Shown one piece after another: positions 1 to 9,289 of a stretch of DNA of 64,000 bases. Under the pieces are notes generated by a model. That model searched no databases and had not been told where the DNA came from. It saw only the letters and a program-made list of their open reading frames with translations. Numbering within the stretch: position 1 is the stretch's first letter; each line of letters opens with the position of its first letter. Both the position numbers and the translations under genes were made by a program. The DNA comes from Aldehydirespirator sp028819505 (GTDB taxonomy: Bacteria; Actinomycetota; Acidimicrobiia; Acidimicrobiales; Aldehydirespiratoraceae): NCBI GenBank assembly GCA_965207755.1, contig OZ242297.1, positions 558,001 to 622,000 of the forward strand. Reading direction: 5' to 3'.

Positions 1-191
1 ACCACGCTGTCGGAGGGGACGCCGTCGCGGCACGCGGTGAGCGGCAGCTCTGAGACCAAGCCTCGGCGCGTGCGCGTCAGCGCGGCGACGACCACCGAAT
101 CGATGCGGTCGGCCACAGGATCGCGTGTGAGCACGAGCACCGGCCTGTCGCCGCCCGGCACCGCCGCGAACCAAATCTCACCCCGACGCAT
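1..191 (-). CDS. MazF/PemK-type toxin, 3' end beyond window
   Basis: Translating the minus strand from the ATG at 191 gives 63 visible residues starting MRRGEIWFAAVPGGDRPVLV. This is the characteristic N-terminus of MazF/PemK-fold endoribonuclease toxins (RGEIW, then G-x-RPVLVL and a later VVVAALT strand). The gene continues past the left edge. The start overlaps the antitoxin stop by 14 bp, the usual toxin-antitoxin arrangement. Family members cleave mRNA at short sequence motifs; the specificity of this one cannot be told. The C-terminal half is not visible, so integrity is unknown. Confidence 0.82.
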   Translation of the reverse strand, partial: MRRGEIWFAAVPGGDRPVLVLTRDPVADRIDSVVVAALTRTRRGLVSELPLTACRDGVPSDSV

Positions 192-429
192 CGGCCCAGT
201 CGGACCAGTCCTCAGCGGCCGGGAAGCTCTGAATGGCCATGAGCTCGAGTTCGTCGGGACGGAGCGGCGACCTCGCGTACACCTCCGCGTCGCGCTCGGC
301 CGCCACGGCGTTGAGATACCGCCGCAGCGCCTCGCGGATCATGTGCGACACCGAGACTCCTAACGCGTCGGCCTCTTCCCGCACCCGGCTGGCTTCAGCG
401 TCTGCCATTCTGCAGGTCAACATCGTCAT
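178..429 (-). CDS. Ribbon-helix-helix antitoxin (MazE-like partner)
   Basis: An 83-residue protein. Its N-terminal part (about residues 1-42: a short beta strand MTMLTCRM, helix, GVSVSHMIREALRRYL) fits a ribbon-helix-helix DNA-binding fold. The acidic C-terminal tail (EDWSDWADASG) is the kind that occupies a toxin's active site. It overlaps the MazF-like toxin gene, so it should neutralise that toxin and repress the pair. ATG at 423 is an alternative start two codons in. The family is inferred from fold and context. Confidence 0.75.
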   Translation of the reverse strand: MTMLTCRMADAEASRVREEADALGVSVSHMIREALRRYLNAVAAERDAEVYARSPLRPDELELMAIQSFPAAEDWSDWADASG

Positions 430-523
430 ACAGTGACTATACCCAGTCTTACAACGCTGCCGGTCCCGGACGCCGGGGCGGCTACGGGTAGGGGACTAGC
501 TGCTAGGCGGAAGCCCATCAGGG

Positions 524-635
524 GGCACCGTCCACAAGGATCCAAGACGACCCGTAGAGCGCGTCGAGGCGATCCTGCGTGGTGGGGCCCAGCAGCACGG
601 CACCGTCCACAAGGATCCAAGACGACCCGTAGAGC
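524..635. repeat. Two 37-bp direct repeats around a 38-bp spacer
   Basis: Positions 524-560 and 599-635 are identical over 37 bp, separated by a unique 38 bp (561-598). This repeat-spacer-repeat geometry is that of a minimal CRISPR array, but only two units exist, no degenerate third copy was found and no cas gene is in the window. The 75-bp period is a multiple of three, so a coding relic is possible. The repeats lie in the 318-bp gap (430-747) between the ileS stop and the toxin-antitoxin start; nothing else was recognised there. Confidence 0.6.
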
Positions 636-747
636 CCTCAAGCGCATCGTCAGCTTCGCGAGGGCTGCTGGCGATTTCGTGATGCACATGCGCTCGACCT
701 GAGTTGGTTGCTCCTGTAGCAGAGAGCGCCGGCGACTCTGTCGGAGT

Positions 748-3700
748 TCAGCGTTGGCGGGTGCTGCCGCCGGGTTGACGCGCCTTGGTAGAACTGGGAG
801 CCAGGTCGCAGCGGGCCTGCTGGCCGTCGATGGTGACGTCATGGGCGACGAAGCCCGCCAGCCAGCGGCTCGTCGCGGTTGACTCAGGTGCTCCGGCGGT
901 GTCGCCTTGCTGGAGTTCGCTGACCTGCAAGTCGGTGGCCAGCACCTGTTCGGCCACGTAGTCGCGCCACTGCTCGACCGCCGCGGCCTGCTCGGCCGTG
1001 GCCAGTGCCAGCCACACCTGGATGCGGTCGGTCACCACGTAGCCGTCGATGCGCCGGCAGTCCTGGATGACCCGCACCGCGTCGCGGGCCCAGCCCTCGG
1101 CCTCCAGCTCAGGGGTGACCGCGGTGTCGAGCACGACCACCGCGTCACCGGACTGCAGCCCGGCGGCCGCGCCGCCCTCCGACGCCTCTACGGCCAACTC
1201 GAAGCTGCCCGCCTCCAGCTCGTGGCCGGCCGCGGTCACGGTGCCGTCGTCGTTGCGGGTCCAGTCGCCGGAGCGGGCCGCCCTGAAAACCTCCTGCACG
1301 GAACCTCCGAGACGGGGGCCGAGCACGGCGCCGTTGGGCCGCAGCGCCAGGGAGGCGTGCGCCGCGAGGTCGTCGGTCAGCACCACCGACTTGACGTTGA
1401 TCTCGTCGGCCAGCAGGTCGGCCAGCGGGGCCAGGTCCTCGGCACCGTCACCGGCCACAGTGGCTCGGGCCAGGGGCAGGCGCACCCGCAGCCCGGCGTC
1501 CTCGCGCACCCGCAGCGCAGCTGAGGCCGCGTCGCGCAGCCGCTCCATGCGGGCAACCAGCGCGTCGTCGGCGGGCAGCCCCTCGGCGTCGGGGTCGGGC
1601 CAGTCGGCCAGATGCACCGAGGCGCCGCCGGCGAGCCCGCCGTGGATCTCCTCGGCGACCATGGGCAGGAAAGGCGCGGCCACCCTGGTCAGGGTGGTGA
1701 GCACCACGTAGAGGGTGTCGAAGGCGGCCCGGTCGGTGTCGGCGCCGCCCGCGTTCCAGAAGCGGTCCCGGGACCGGCGGATGTACCAGTTGTTCAGGGC
1801 ATCGATGAAGGCCGCGATCTCGGCTGCGCCCCCGGGCAGGTCGTAGGCGTCCATCCGCTCGGCGACCCGTTCCACCAGCGTGCGGGTGCGGGCCAGGACA
1901 TACCGGTCGAGCACGTCGCCGCTGCCGGTGCTCCGCTGGGCGGTGTAGCCCTCGGCGTTGGCGTACATCGTGAAGAACGAATATGCGTTCCAGACGGGCA
2001 GCAGGATCTGGCGGGTGACCTCGTCGATGCCGTCGTCGTTGATGCGCAGGTCGCCGCCCCGCACGATGTTGGCCGCCATCAGGTACCAGCGCAGCGCGTC
2101 GGCGCCCTGGTTCTCGAAGATGTCGGTGGGCTCGGTGTAGTTGCGCAGCTTCTTGGAGAGCTTGGCGCCGTCGGCGGCCAGCAGGATGCCGTGGCAGATC
2201 ACGTTGGAGAAGGCGGGCCGGTCGAACAGCGCCCCGGCCAGCACGTGCAGCGTGTAGAACCAGCCCCGGGTCTGGTTGATGTACTCCACGATGAAGTCGG
2301 CCGGGAAGTGGCTCTCGAACCACTCGGTGTTCTCGAAGGGGTAGTGCACCTGCGCGAAGGGCATCGACCCCGACTCGAACCAGCAGTCGAGCACCTCGGG
2401 CACCCGCCGCATAGTCGACCGTCCGGTGGGGTCGTCGGGGTTGGGGCGGGTCAGGGCGTCGATGAAGGGCCGGTGCAGGTCGTCGGGATGCACCCCGAAG
2501 TCGCGCTCGAGTTCGTCGAGCGAGCCGTACACGTCGATCCGCGGGTATGCGGGATCGTCGCTGCGCCACACCGGGATGGGCGAGCCCCAGAACCGGTTGC
2601 GGCTGATCGACCAGTCGCGGGCGCCTTCGAGCCACATGCCGAACCGGCCGTCGCGCACGTGGTCCGGCACCCAGTTGATCTGCCGGTTGAGCTCCACCAG
2701 CCGGTCCCGGATGGCGGTCACCTCCACGTACCAGCTGTTGATGGCCCGGTAGATGACGGGGGTGTCGGTGCGCCAGCAGTACGGGTAGTTGTGCTCGTAG
2801 CTGTCGTGGCGGACGATGCGGCCCTCGTCCTTGAGATGGCGGATGATCCCGGCGTTGGCCTCGAACACGTTGACGCCGGCCCAGTCCGACACCGGCTCGG
2901 TGAACCGCCCGCGGTCGTCGACCGGCACGGCGTCGGCGATGGCGATGCCGTTGGCCTCGCATATTTCCTGGTCCTCGGCCCCGAAGCCGGGGGCTGCATG
3001 GACGATGCCGGTGCCCTCGGCGGTGTCGACGAAGTCGCCGGCCAGCACCCGGAAGGCCTCGGTGCGGTGGGCGAAGAAGTCGAACAGCGGGACGTAGCTG
3101 CGACCCACCAGTTCAGCTCCGCGGACCGTCCCGACGAGGCGGGCCTGCGACAGCTGGGCGTCGTAGGCGGCCACCCTGTCCTCGGCCAGCACGTAGTGGA
3201 TGCCGCCTTCCTCCATCACTGCGTAGGAGATGTCACCGCCCACCGCCAGCACCAGGTTCGACGGCAGCGTCCATGGCGTGGTGGTCCAGGCCAGCATGCG
3301 CATCGGCCCGGGATCGCCGGGCGCCGGCACCAGGTCGAACGCCACGGTGATGGCCGGGTCCTGGCGGGGCCGGGTGGCGTCGTCGAGACGGATCTCGAAG
3401 TTCGACAGGGGCGTCTCCGCGCCCCATGAGTACGGCATGACCCGGTACGCCTCGTACACCAGTCCCTTGCGATGGAGCTGGGCGAAGGCCCACATGACCG
3501 ACTCCATGTAGGTCAGGTCCATCGTCTTGTAGTCGTTGCCGAAGTCGACCCAGCGGGCCTGGCGGGTGACCGTGTCCTCCCACTCCTGCGTGTAGCGGAC
3601 GACCGACTGGCGGCAGCGCCGGTTGAACTCGGCGATGCCGAAGGACTGGACGGCGGCCCGGCCGGCCACCCCCAGCTCGCGCTCGGCCTCCATCTCGGCC

Positions 3701-3990
3701 GGCAGCCCGTGGCAGTCCCACCCGAAGCGCCGGTCCACCCGGTTGCCCCGCATGGTCTGGTACCGGGGCACGACGTCCTTGACGTAGCCGGTGAGGAGGT
3801 GGCCGTGGTGGGGGAGCCCGTTGGCGAAGGGCGGGCCGTCGTAGAAGACCCAGTCCCGCTCTGCAGGCCGCGCTCTCACCGACCGCTCGAAGGTCCCCTC
3901 GTCCTTCCAGCGGGCCAGCACCCGGCGCTCGACGGCCGGGAAATCGGGGCTGCCGACCTCGGGATACGGCCTGCCGCCGCCTTCAGTCAT
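748..3990 (-). CDS. ileS: Isoleucyl-tRNA synthetase, eukaryote-like (IleS2) type
   Basis: Class I aminoacyl-tRNA synthetase of 1080 residues that charges tRNA-Ile in the cytoplasm. The HIGH motif appears as HHGH (61-64) after PPFANGLP, followed by WDCHGLPAE. The KMSKS loop reads KLSKK (610-614). A CP1 editing domain lies between them and a long anticodon-binding region follows. The GLPHHGHLLTG form and large size are typical of the eukaryote-like IleS group, found in several actinobacteria and, in known cases, little inhibited by mupirocin. ATG at 3990 is the natural start. The gene stands alone. Confidence 0.97.
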   Translation of the reverse strand: MTEGGGRPYPEVGSPDFPAVERRVLARWKDEGTFERSVRARPAERDWVFYDGPPFANGLPHHGHLLTGYVKDVVPRYQTMRGNRVDRRFGWDCHGLPAEMEAERELGVAGRAAVQSFGIAEFNRRCRQSVVRYTQEWEDTVTRQARWVDFGNDYKTMDLTYMESVMWAFAQLHRKGLVYEAYRVMPYSWGAETPLSNFEIRLDDATRPRQDPAITVAFDLVPAPGDPGPMRMLAWTTTPWTLPSNLVLAVGGDISYAVMEEGGIHYVLAEDRVAAYDAQLSQARLVGTVRGAELVGRSYVPLFDFFAHRTEAFRVLAGDFVDTAEGTGIVHAAPGFGAEDQEICEANGIAIADAVPVDDRGRFTEPVSDWAGVNVFEANAGIIRHLKDEGRIVRHDSYEHNYPYCWRTDTPVIYRAINSWYVEVTAIRDRLVELNRQINWVPDHVRDGRFGMWLEGARDWSISRNRFWGSPIPVWRSDDPAYPRIDVYGSLDELERDFGVHPDDLHRPFIDALTRPNPDDPTGRSTMRRVPEVLDCWFESGSMPFAQVHYPFENTEWFESHFPADFIVEYINQTRGWFYTLHVLAGALFDRPAFSNVICHGILLAADGAKLSKKLRNYTEPTDIFENQGADALRWYLMAANIVRGGDLRINDDGIDEVTRQILLPVWNAYSFFTMYANAEGYTAQRSTGSGDVLDRYVLARTRTLVERVAERMDAYDLPGGAAEIAAFIDALNNWYIRRSRDRFWNAGGADTDRAAFDTLYVVLTTLTRVAAPFLPMVAEEIHGGLAGGASVHLADWPDPDAEGLPADDALVARMERLRDAASAALRVREDAGLRVRLPLARATVAGDGAEDLAPLADLLADEINVKSVVLTDDLAAHASLALRPNGAVLGPRLGGSVQEVFRAARSGDWTRNDDGTVTAAGHELEAGSFELAVEASEGGAAAGLQSGDAVVVLDTAVTPELEAEGWARDAVRVIQDCRRIDGYVVTDRIQVWLALATAEQAAAVEQWRDYVAEQVLATDLQVSELQQGDTAGAPESTATSRWLAGFVAHDVTIDGQQARCDLAPSSTKARQPGGSTRQR

Positions 3991-4207
3991 GGCCGATCAG
4001 GCTACCGGCGACCCCGCGGCGACCCCGCGGTGCCCTGGTGGCGCCAACCAGAAACCTAGCAACCAGAGATATGACAAGATTGGACTTGATGACTGGATTG
4101 GCTTAAGTGCCTTCGGCCAATCTGCGAGTTGTGGCCAACTCCGGCGGAGCCGACGATTTCATGAGCGGGAACGCGAGGGCGATCTCCCGCAGGGGGGGGG
4201 TTCGGCC

Positions 4208-5974
4208 TTGACCGCAAGCGCCGAGTGGACATTCGACCGGTACCGCCAGGGGGACACACCGCTCCCCGAACCCAACCTGGCATGGAACACCTACGGCGTC
4301 GGCGTCGAGAGCATCGGCCGAGACGGTCGCCCCGAGCCGGCCGAGATTCCTGGCCCTGCCGCCGACCAGATGCTGGTGCGCGTCGATGCGGTGGGGCTGT
4401 GCTTCTCGGACGTGAAGCTCATCCGGCTCGGCGGGGACCATCCCAAGCTCTACGGACGCGACCTCTCCGCCGATCCGATCCGCCTCGGCCATGAGGTCAC
4501 AGTCACGGTGATCCAGGTCGGGGACGATCTCAAGTCGACCTACGCCAAAGGGGACAGGCTGGCGATCCAGCCCGACATCTACGTAGACGGCCGGAGCACG
4601 GCGTACGGCTACACGATCGGTGGCGGCCTGATCCAGTACCACCTCATCGGCCCGGAGATCCTCGCCGCGGAAGACGGCGCCTACGTCATACCGGTCGACG
4701 ACGGGCTCGGCTACGCCGCGGCCGCTCTGTCGGAGCCCTGGGCCTGCGTCGAGGCCGCCTATACGCAGCGTCGCCGCCTGTGGCCGCTGGACGGTGGCAC
4801 GGTCTGGATCGTCGGCCACGCCGAGGACACACGCCCCTATGACTTCGGCCGGTCGCTTCGTGGTGTCGGGCGTGTGGTGCTCACCGACCTGTCGACGAGT
4901 GTCAGTTCTCTGGCAAGCAGTGCAGTGGGCCCGCAGACGGAGTTGTCGGTCGCCGATGGGGTGACCCCGTCCGGCTACGGCGCTCTCGCCGATGAGATGA
5001 CCGGCGGTCGGGGGTTCGACGACATCATCGTCTTGGACCCCGCGTCGAGCGAGCAAGTGACCGAGGCGGCCCGGTGCATCGCTTTCCGCGGCACCCTCAA
5101 CCTGGTCGGCGAGCGCCCCCTGGACGGGCACTCGAGCATCGATTTCGGCCGGCTGCACTACGACTACACCGCTTACGTCGGCACCCGAGGCCCGGATGTC
5201 GCCGCGGCCTACGGCGAGCAGCGCAACCGTTGCGATCTGCGCCCCGGCGGTGTGGCCGTGTTCGTGGGGGCCGGCGGACCGATGGGCCAGATGCATGTGC
5301 AGCGGGCCATCGAGAAGCTCGACGGCCCGTCCGTCGTTGTCGGCGTCGACCCCGACACGGAGCGACTACAGGCCCTGGAGGACTCCCTGAGCGCCCTAGC
5401 CGAGCGTGCCGGTCGAGAGCTCGTGCTGATCAACCCTGCGGCTTCCAACACCGGACTGGAAGAGACCGTGGCCCGCCTCACCGGCGGCGCAGGGGCGGAC
5501 GACGTGGTCGTCACCGTCCCGGTGGCCTCCGTCATGGCCGACGCGGCGCGCCTCATGCGGTGCGACGGGATGCTCGTGTTCTTCGCCGGGGTGGCCAACG
5601 GCACGATGGGGCCACTGGACATGAGCCAGGTGTACCTGGGGAGCGCCCAGTACACGGGCACGTCGGGCTCGACCATCGAAGACCAGGCGCTGGTACTGAA
5701 CAAGGCGGTGGGAGGCACGCTGTCGCCGGACTTGAATCTGGCCGCCGTCGGCGGGATCGAGGCCGGTCGAGACGGCATGCAGGCAGTCCTCGAGGGCCGG
5801 TTCGCCGGCAAGGTCGTCATCTTCCCTCAGGTCACCGGGGTTCCGTTGCTCGGACTCGACGAACTGGCCGTGCAGTATCCCGATATCGGGCAGGCTCTCG
5901 GCGAGCGGGGCCAGTGGACCCCCGCGGCCGAGCGGACCCTCATCGAGACCTATGCAGCTACGGCCGAACAGTGA
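4208..5974 (+). CDS. Zinc-dependent dehydrogenase with two Rossmann-like segments (sorbose-1-P reductase-like)
   Basis: Medium-chain dehydrogenase/reductase, 588 residues from a TTG at 4208 that follows a purine-rich AGGGGGGGGG tract (4191-4200) by 7 bp. The open frame extends upstream without protein-like character, so the TTG is preferred. The catalytic zinc site appears as C65-x2-D68 and G-H95-E96. A first nucleotide-binding segment near residue 197 (GTVWIVGHAED) lacks a proper glycine motif. A second near residue 350 (FVGAGGPMGQMHVQ) has one. Ordinary family members have about 350-420 residues and one such domain. As first gene of the PTS operon it probably oxidises the imported polyol phosphate. 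Substrate unknown. Confidence 0.82.
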   Translation: MTASAEWTFDRYRQGDTPLPEPNLAWNTYGVGVESIGRDGRPEPAEIPGPAADQMLVRVDAVGLCFSDVKLIRLGGDHPKLYGRDLSADPIRLGHEVTVTVIQVGDDLKSTYAKGDRLAIQPDIYVDGRSTAYGYTIGGGLIQYHLIGPEILAAEDGAYVIPVDDGLGYAAAALSEPWACVEAAYTQRRRLWPLDGGTVWIVGHAEDTRPYDFGRSLRGVGRVVLTDLSTSVSSLASSAVGPQTELSVADGVTPSGYGALADEMTGGRGFDDIIVLDPASSEQVTEAARCIAFRGTLNLVGERPLDGHSSIDFGRLHYDYTAYVGTRGPDVAAAYGEQRNRCDLRPGGVAVFVGAGGPMGQMHVQRAIEKLDGPSVVVGVDPDTERLQALEDSLSALAERAGRELVLINPAASNTGLEETVARLTGGAGADDVVVTVPVASVMADAARLMRCDGMLVFFAGVANGTMGPLDMSQVYLGSAQYTGTSGSTIEDQALVLNKAVGGTLSPDLNLAAVGGIEAGRDGMQAVLEGRFAGKVVIFPQVTGVPLLGLDELAVQYPDIGQALGERGQWTPAAERTLIETYAATAEQ

Positions 5975-6912
5975 TCACCACGCTGACGCCCAATCCGAGC
6001 TTCGACCGCACACTCGTGGTCGACCAGCTTGAGCGGGGCGGGGTGATCCGAGCGTCTCAGGCCCGCGTCGAATGCTCGGGAAAGGGTGTGAACGTCGCAC
6101 GGGCACTCAGCCGCAACGGGCACGCGGCTCGAGCCGTCATCCCCGCCAACGCCGACGATGCCGAGGCCTTCGTCGCTTCATTGGCCGCCGAGGGCACCTG
6201 CGCCCGAGCGGTCCCGATCCGCGGCACCATCCGGGCGTGCTTCACGCTCGTCGAGCCAGGCGGGACGACGACGCAGATCAATGAGCCCGGGCCCGAAATG
6301 AGTGCCTCGGAGGCGGAGGATCTCGTGTCGGCGGCCGTCGTCGCGGCCGCCGATTCCGACTGGCTCATTGCCGGCGGCAGCCTGCCGCCGGGCTCGCCGA
6401 CCGATCTCTACGCGCGGTTGGCCACCGCGCTGCCCGATGCCGACCGCAAGCTGGTGGTCGACACCAGCGGCGCGGCGCTCGACGCCCTGATCGGCACACC
6501 GTGCGCCCTGGTCAAGCCGAACCTCGCGGAGTTGGCCGGCGTGATCGGTCGCCGCCTCGGCACCCTCAGCGAGGTGATCGACGCGGCCGGCAAGCTCCGT
6601 CGAGGCGGCTGGCGCTCGGTGCTCGTCAGCATGGGACCGCGCGGAGCAGTGCTTCTGGCCGAGGACGTCTGCTACGGGCCGGCCCCGATGACCGAGGTAC
6701 GCAACACGGTGGGGGCCGGCGACGCGTTGCTGGCAGGATTCTTGTCGGCCGGCGGCCGCGGCGCTGCCGCGCTGGCTGAGGGCCTGGCGTGGGCGAGGGC
6801 CGCGGTCCAGTCAACGGACACGCTGGCGCAGGCGGTCACCGACGGTGACCGGCGGGCCGTGCAGGTGACTGCGGACCCCGGTCAGCATCGGCGTGTGGGG
6901 GGACTCTCATGA
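5971..6912 (+). CDS. PfkB-family 1-phosphofructokinase / tagatose-6-phosphate kinase
   Basis: Sugar-phosphate kinase of 313 residues. The GTG start at 5971 overlaps the preceding stop (GTGA). Family marks are the N-terminal TLTPNPSFDRT, the substrate motif GKGVNVARAL (37-46) and the C-terminal nucleotide/catalytic motif NTVGAGDALL with catalytic Asp251. The length matches FruK/LacC (about 310). FruK phosphorylates fructose-1-P and LacC tagatose-6-P. Here it probably phosphorylates the ketose phosphate made by the upstream dehydrogenase, feeding glycolysis as a bisphosphate. The sequence does not settle which sugar is used. Confidence 0.88.
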   Translation: MITTLTPNPSFDRTLVVDQLERGGVIRASQARVECSGKGVNVARALSRNGHAARAVIPANADDAEAFVASLAAEGTCARAVPIRGTIRACFTLVEPGGTTTQINEPGPEMSASEAEDLVSAAVVAAADSDWLIAGGSLPPGSPTDLYARLATALPDADRKLVVDTSGAALDALIGTPCALVKPNLAELAGVIGRRLGTLSEVIDAAGKLRRGGWRSVLVSMGPRGAVLLAEDVCYGPAPMTEVRNTVGAGDALLAGFLSAGGRGAAALAEGLAWARAAVQSTDTLAQAVTDGDRRAVQVTADPGQHRRVGGLS

Positions 6913-7586
6913 CTGAGGCGTTCCCTGTGCGCATCTCCGCCATGTTCCGTGAGGGGTGGACCGGCTACATCCGGAACGTCGGCCCGCTGACAATGGGCGC
7001 CTTGGCCACCTTCGCCACCTACGGCGTCTTCCGGTTGCTGGCGGATCGGGCGCTCGACGACGGTCAGGAGATCGCGTCGGTCGTCCTCGATCTCGTGGGA
7101 CTCGTGCTGGCCGGAACAGTCTCTGCGCCCTGGTACGCGTACGCGATCGACGCCTTCCGGGCGAGGCCGGTCGACCTCGGTGGACCGTGGCGCGAGAGCT
7201 CCCTCTTCTCCGCTCAATTCGTGTGCGCCTTCTGGTTCTGGGCCGCGGTGATGCTCGGTCTGCGCTACCTGTTCGGCCTGCCGTCGATTCTCGCCTTCCT
7301 GTTCTACGGCTTCCACGGATATGTCGTTGCCGACCGGGCCGCCAAGGGCGGTCTCCGGGCGCTCGGGACGAGCGTGAGGCTCGGCCACAAGCGCAGGATG
7401 GCGCTGTTCGCCATCCTCACACTCTTTATCCTGTTCAACTTCGTGTCCGCCCTTCCGCTCGGCTACGGGGCCTCGCCCTTGACCATCGCGATAAGCGTGG
7501 CCGCCTTCTCGGCGACGGCCAGCGTCACCTTGGTGTCGGGCGCCTGCCTCTACGACGCCCTGACCGCGCGTTTGGACGAGCAGTGA
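6909..7586 (+). CDS. Integral membrane protein of unknown function in PTS operon
   Basis: A 225-residue protein with about five or six hydrophobic segments (near residues 25-45, 58-80, 100-125, 160-180, 190-215). Its ATG overlaps the kinase stop (ATGA), and its own stop overlaps the Enzyme I start. The N-terminal amphipathic stretch (SAMFREGWTGYIRN) followed by membrane spans resembles small membrane proteins of the YesL/DUF624 or GlpQ-membrane-domain sort, but no family is secure. Tight coupling suggests a role in polyol uptake or its regulation. It has no PTS phosphorylation motif. Confidence 0.75.
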   Translation: MTEAFPVRISAMFREGWTGYIRNVGPLTMGALATFATYGVFRLLADRALDDGQEIASVVLDLVGLVLAGTVSAPWYAYAIDAFRARPVDLGGPWRESSLFSAQFVCAFWFWAAVMLGLRYLFGLPSILAFLFYGFHGYVVADRAAKGGLRALGTSVRLGHKRRMALFAILTLFILFNFVSALPLGYGASPLTIAISVAAFSATASVTLVSGACLYDALTARLDEQ

Positions 7587-9289
7587 CCGAGCGCCCCGAA
7601 CTCCGTGTCGCCGGCACCCCCGCGTCAGCCGGAGTCGCGCTGGGGCCCGCGATGGTGATCGACGATCAAGAGGTGACGGTGATCGACAGCGCCGATCCGC
7701 AGGCGGCGTTCACGGCCGCGGTGGCCGAGGCGAGCCGAGAGCTCCAGTCGATGTGCGAGGCGGCCCGATCCGCGGGACGGGCCGAGGCCGGCGACGTCCT
7801 CGAGGCCCAGGCCCTGATGGCGCGCGATCCGATGCTTGTCGACGCGGTGAGCGCCGCCCTCGACGACGGGATGAGCCTGGATGCCGCGCTGAGGAGAGTC
7901 GATGAGGAGATCAGCGGCCTCTTCGCCTCCATCGACGACCCCTACATGGCACAGCGAGCGCAGGACGTGAGCGAGGTCATCGATCGGATCCGCCGGCGCC
8001 TCGCCGGCGTCGACTCGCCCGACCCGCGGCTGATCGGGGTTCCGTCCGTCTTGGTGGCGAGGTCGTTGACCGCGGCCGACACCGCCGTCCTCGATCCCGA
8101 GCTCGTGCTCGGGTTCGTCACCGAGGCCGGCGGCCCGACCAGCCACGTGGCCATCATCGCCCGCTCGCTGGGCGTCGCCGCCGTGGTGGGCGCCAGCGGC
8201 GTAGTCGCCGGTGTGAGCCCGGGCGAGCAGGTCGCACTGGACGGATCCACAGGCGATGTGGTCATTCACCCGAGCGAGAGCACGGCCGCGGACTTCCGGG
8301 CCCGCCGGGCCGCGGCCGAGGCGGAGACGGCCGCGGCCGAGCGGTTCCGGGGGATAGGCGTGTCCTTCGGCGGACGGCCGATCGGGGTGTCGGCCAATGT
8401 CGGGTCCAGCGAGGACATCGCTCGCGCCGTCGAAGCGGGCGCAGAGGGCATCGGGTTGCTTCGCACCGAGTTCTTGTTCCTCGACCGCACCGAGGCGCCC
8501 ACGGAGCAGGAACAGGTGGACTTCTACTCGCTCGCCGGATCGTCCTTCAGTGAGCCGGTGGTTGTACGGACGTTCGACATCGGCGGGGACAAGCCGGCGC
8601 CGTACCTGGAGGTCGAGACGGAGGAGAACCCATTCCTCGGCGTGCGGGGCGCGCGCCTGTACAGCCGATGCCCGGAGGTATTCGACACCCAGGTGCGCGC
8701 CATCCTGCGGGCTGCCGGAACCGGTGACGTGCAGATGATGCTCCCCATGGTCTCCACCGTCGAGGAAGTCATCGATCTGCGCGGCCGGGTCGAGCAAGCG
8801 GCGGCGAGCCTCGAAGCGGAGGGTGTCCCCCATGCCGTGCCGCCGATCGGGGTGATGGTCGAGGTCCCGTCGGTGGCCCTGACGGCCGCGGCGGTGGCCC
8901 CGCACGTCGACTTCTTCTCGATCGGGACGAACGACCTCACCCAGTACGCGATGGCAGCCGACCGCACGAACGGAGCGCTCGACAACCTCCAGGACGCGCT
9001 CCACCCCGCCGTGCTCGCCCTCTGCGAGCGCACCGTGGCAGCCGCCCGGCGTCACGGCATCAGCGTCTCTGTCTGCGGTCTCCTGGCGGCCGATCCTCTG
9101 GGCGCGGCAGTGCTCACTGCCATGGGCGTCGACAAGCTCTCGGTGAGCGCCCGGTTCGTCAACATCATCAAGTCGGTGGTCGACTCGCTCGATCGGGCCG
9201 GGACAGGCCCGATGGTGGAGGCGGCCCTGAGCGCGCCGACGGCCGGCGACGTTCGACGCATCGTCCGGGACGCACTGGGCCGGACGTGA
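7583..9289 (+). CDS. ptsI: PTS Enzyme I (phosphoenolpyruvate-protein phosphotransferase)
   Basis: Cytoplasmic enzyme that autophosphorylates from PEP and passes the phosphate to HPr. It has 568 residues (family about 570) from a GTG at 7583 overlapping the previous stop. The phosphohistidine is His188 in GGPTSHVAIIARS. The C-terminal PEP-binding barrel shows EGIGLLRTEFLFLDR, the RTFDIGGDKP motif and IGTNDLTQYAMAADR. It lies between the membrane protein and the PRD regulator in the same transcript as HPr and all EII parts, so the operon carries its own general PTS proteins. Confidence 0.96.
   Translation: MTERPELRVAGTPASAGVALGPAMVIDDQEVTVIDSADPQAAFTAAVAEASRELQSMCEAARSAGRAEAGDVLEAQALMARDPMLVDAVSAALDDGMSLDAALRRVDEEISGLFASIDDPYMAQRAQDVSEVIDRIRRRLAGVDSPDPRLIGVPSVLVARSLTAADTAVLDPELVLGFVTEAGGPTSHVAIIARSLGVAAVVGASGVVAGVSPGEQVALDGSTGDVVIHPSESTAADFRARRAAAEAETAAAERFRGIGVSFGGRPIGVSANVGSSEDIARAVEAGAEGIGLLRTEFLFLDRTEAPTEQEQVDFYSLAGSSFSEPVVVRTFDIGGDKPAPYLEVETEENPFLGVRGARLYSRCPEVFDTQVRAILRAAGTGDVQMMLPMVSTVEEVIDLRGRVEQAAASLEAEGVPHAVPPIGVMVEVPSVALTAAAVAPHVDFFSIGTNDLTQYAMAADRTNGALDNLQDALHPAVLALCERTVAAARRHGISVSVCGLLAADPLGAAVLTAMGVDKLSVSARFVNIIKSVVDSLDRAGTGPMVEAALSAPTAGDVRRIVRDALGRT

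Noticed and set aside
426..842. Open frames on both strands across the 37-bp repeats
   Set aside because: They arise from the repeat period being a multiple of three, overlap the ileS 3' end or the antitoxin start, and have no ribosome site or protein-like composition.
1448..3429. Long open frames (about 500-600 codons) overlapping ileS on both strands
   Set aside because: Arg/Gly/Pro-rich shadow frames typical of high-GC coding DNA; the ileS frame carries all motifs.
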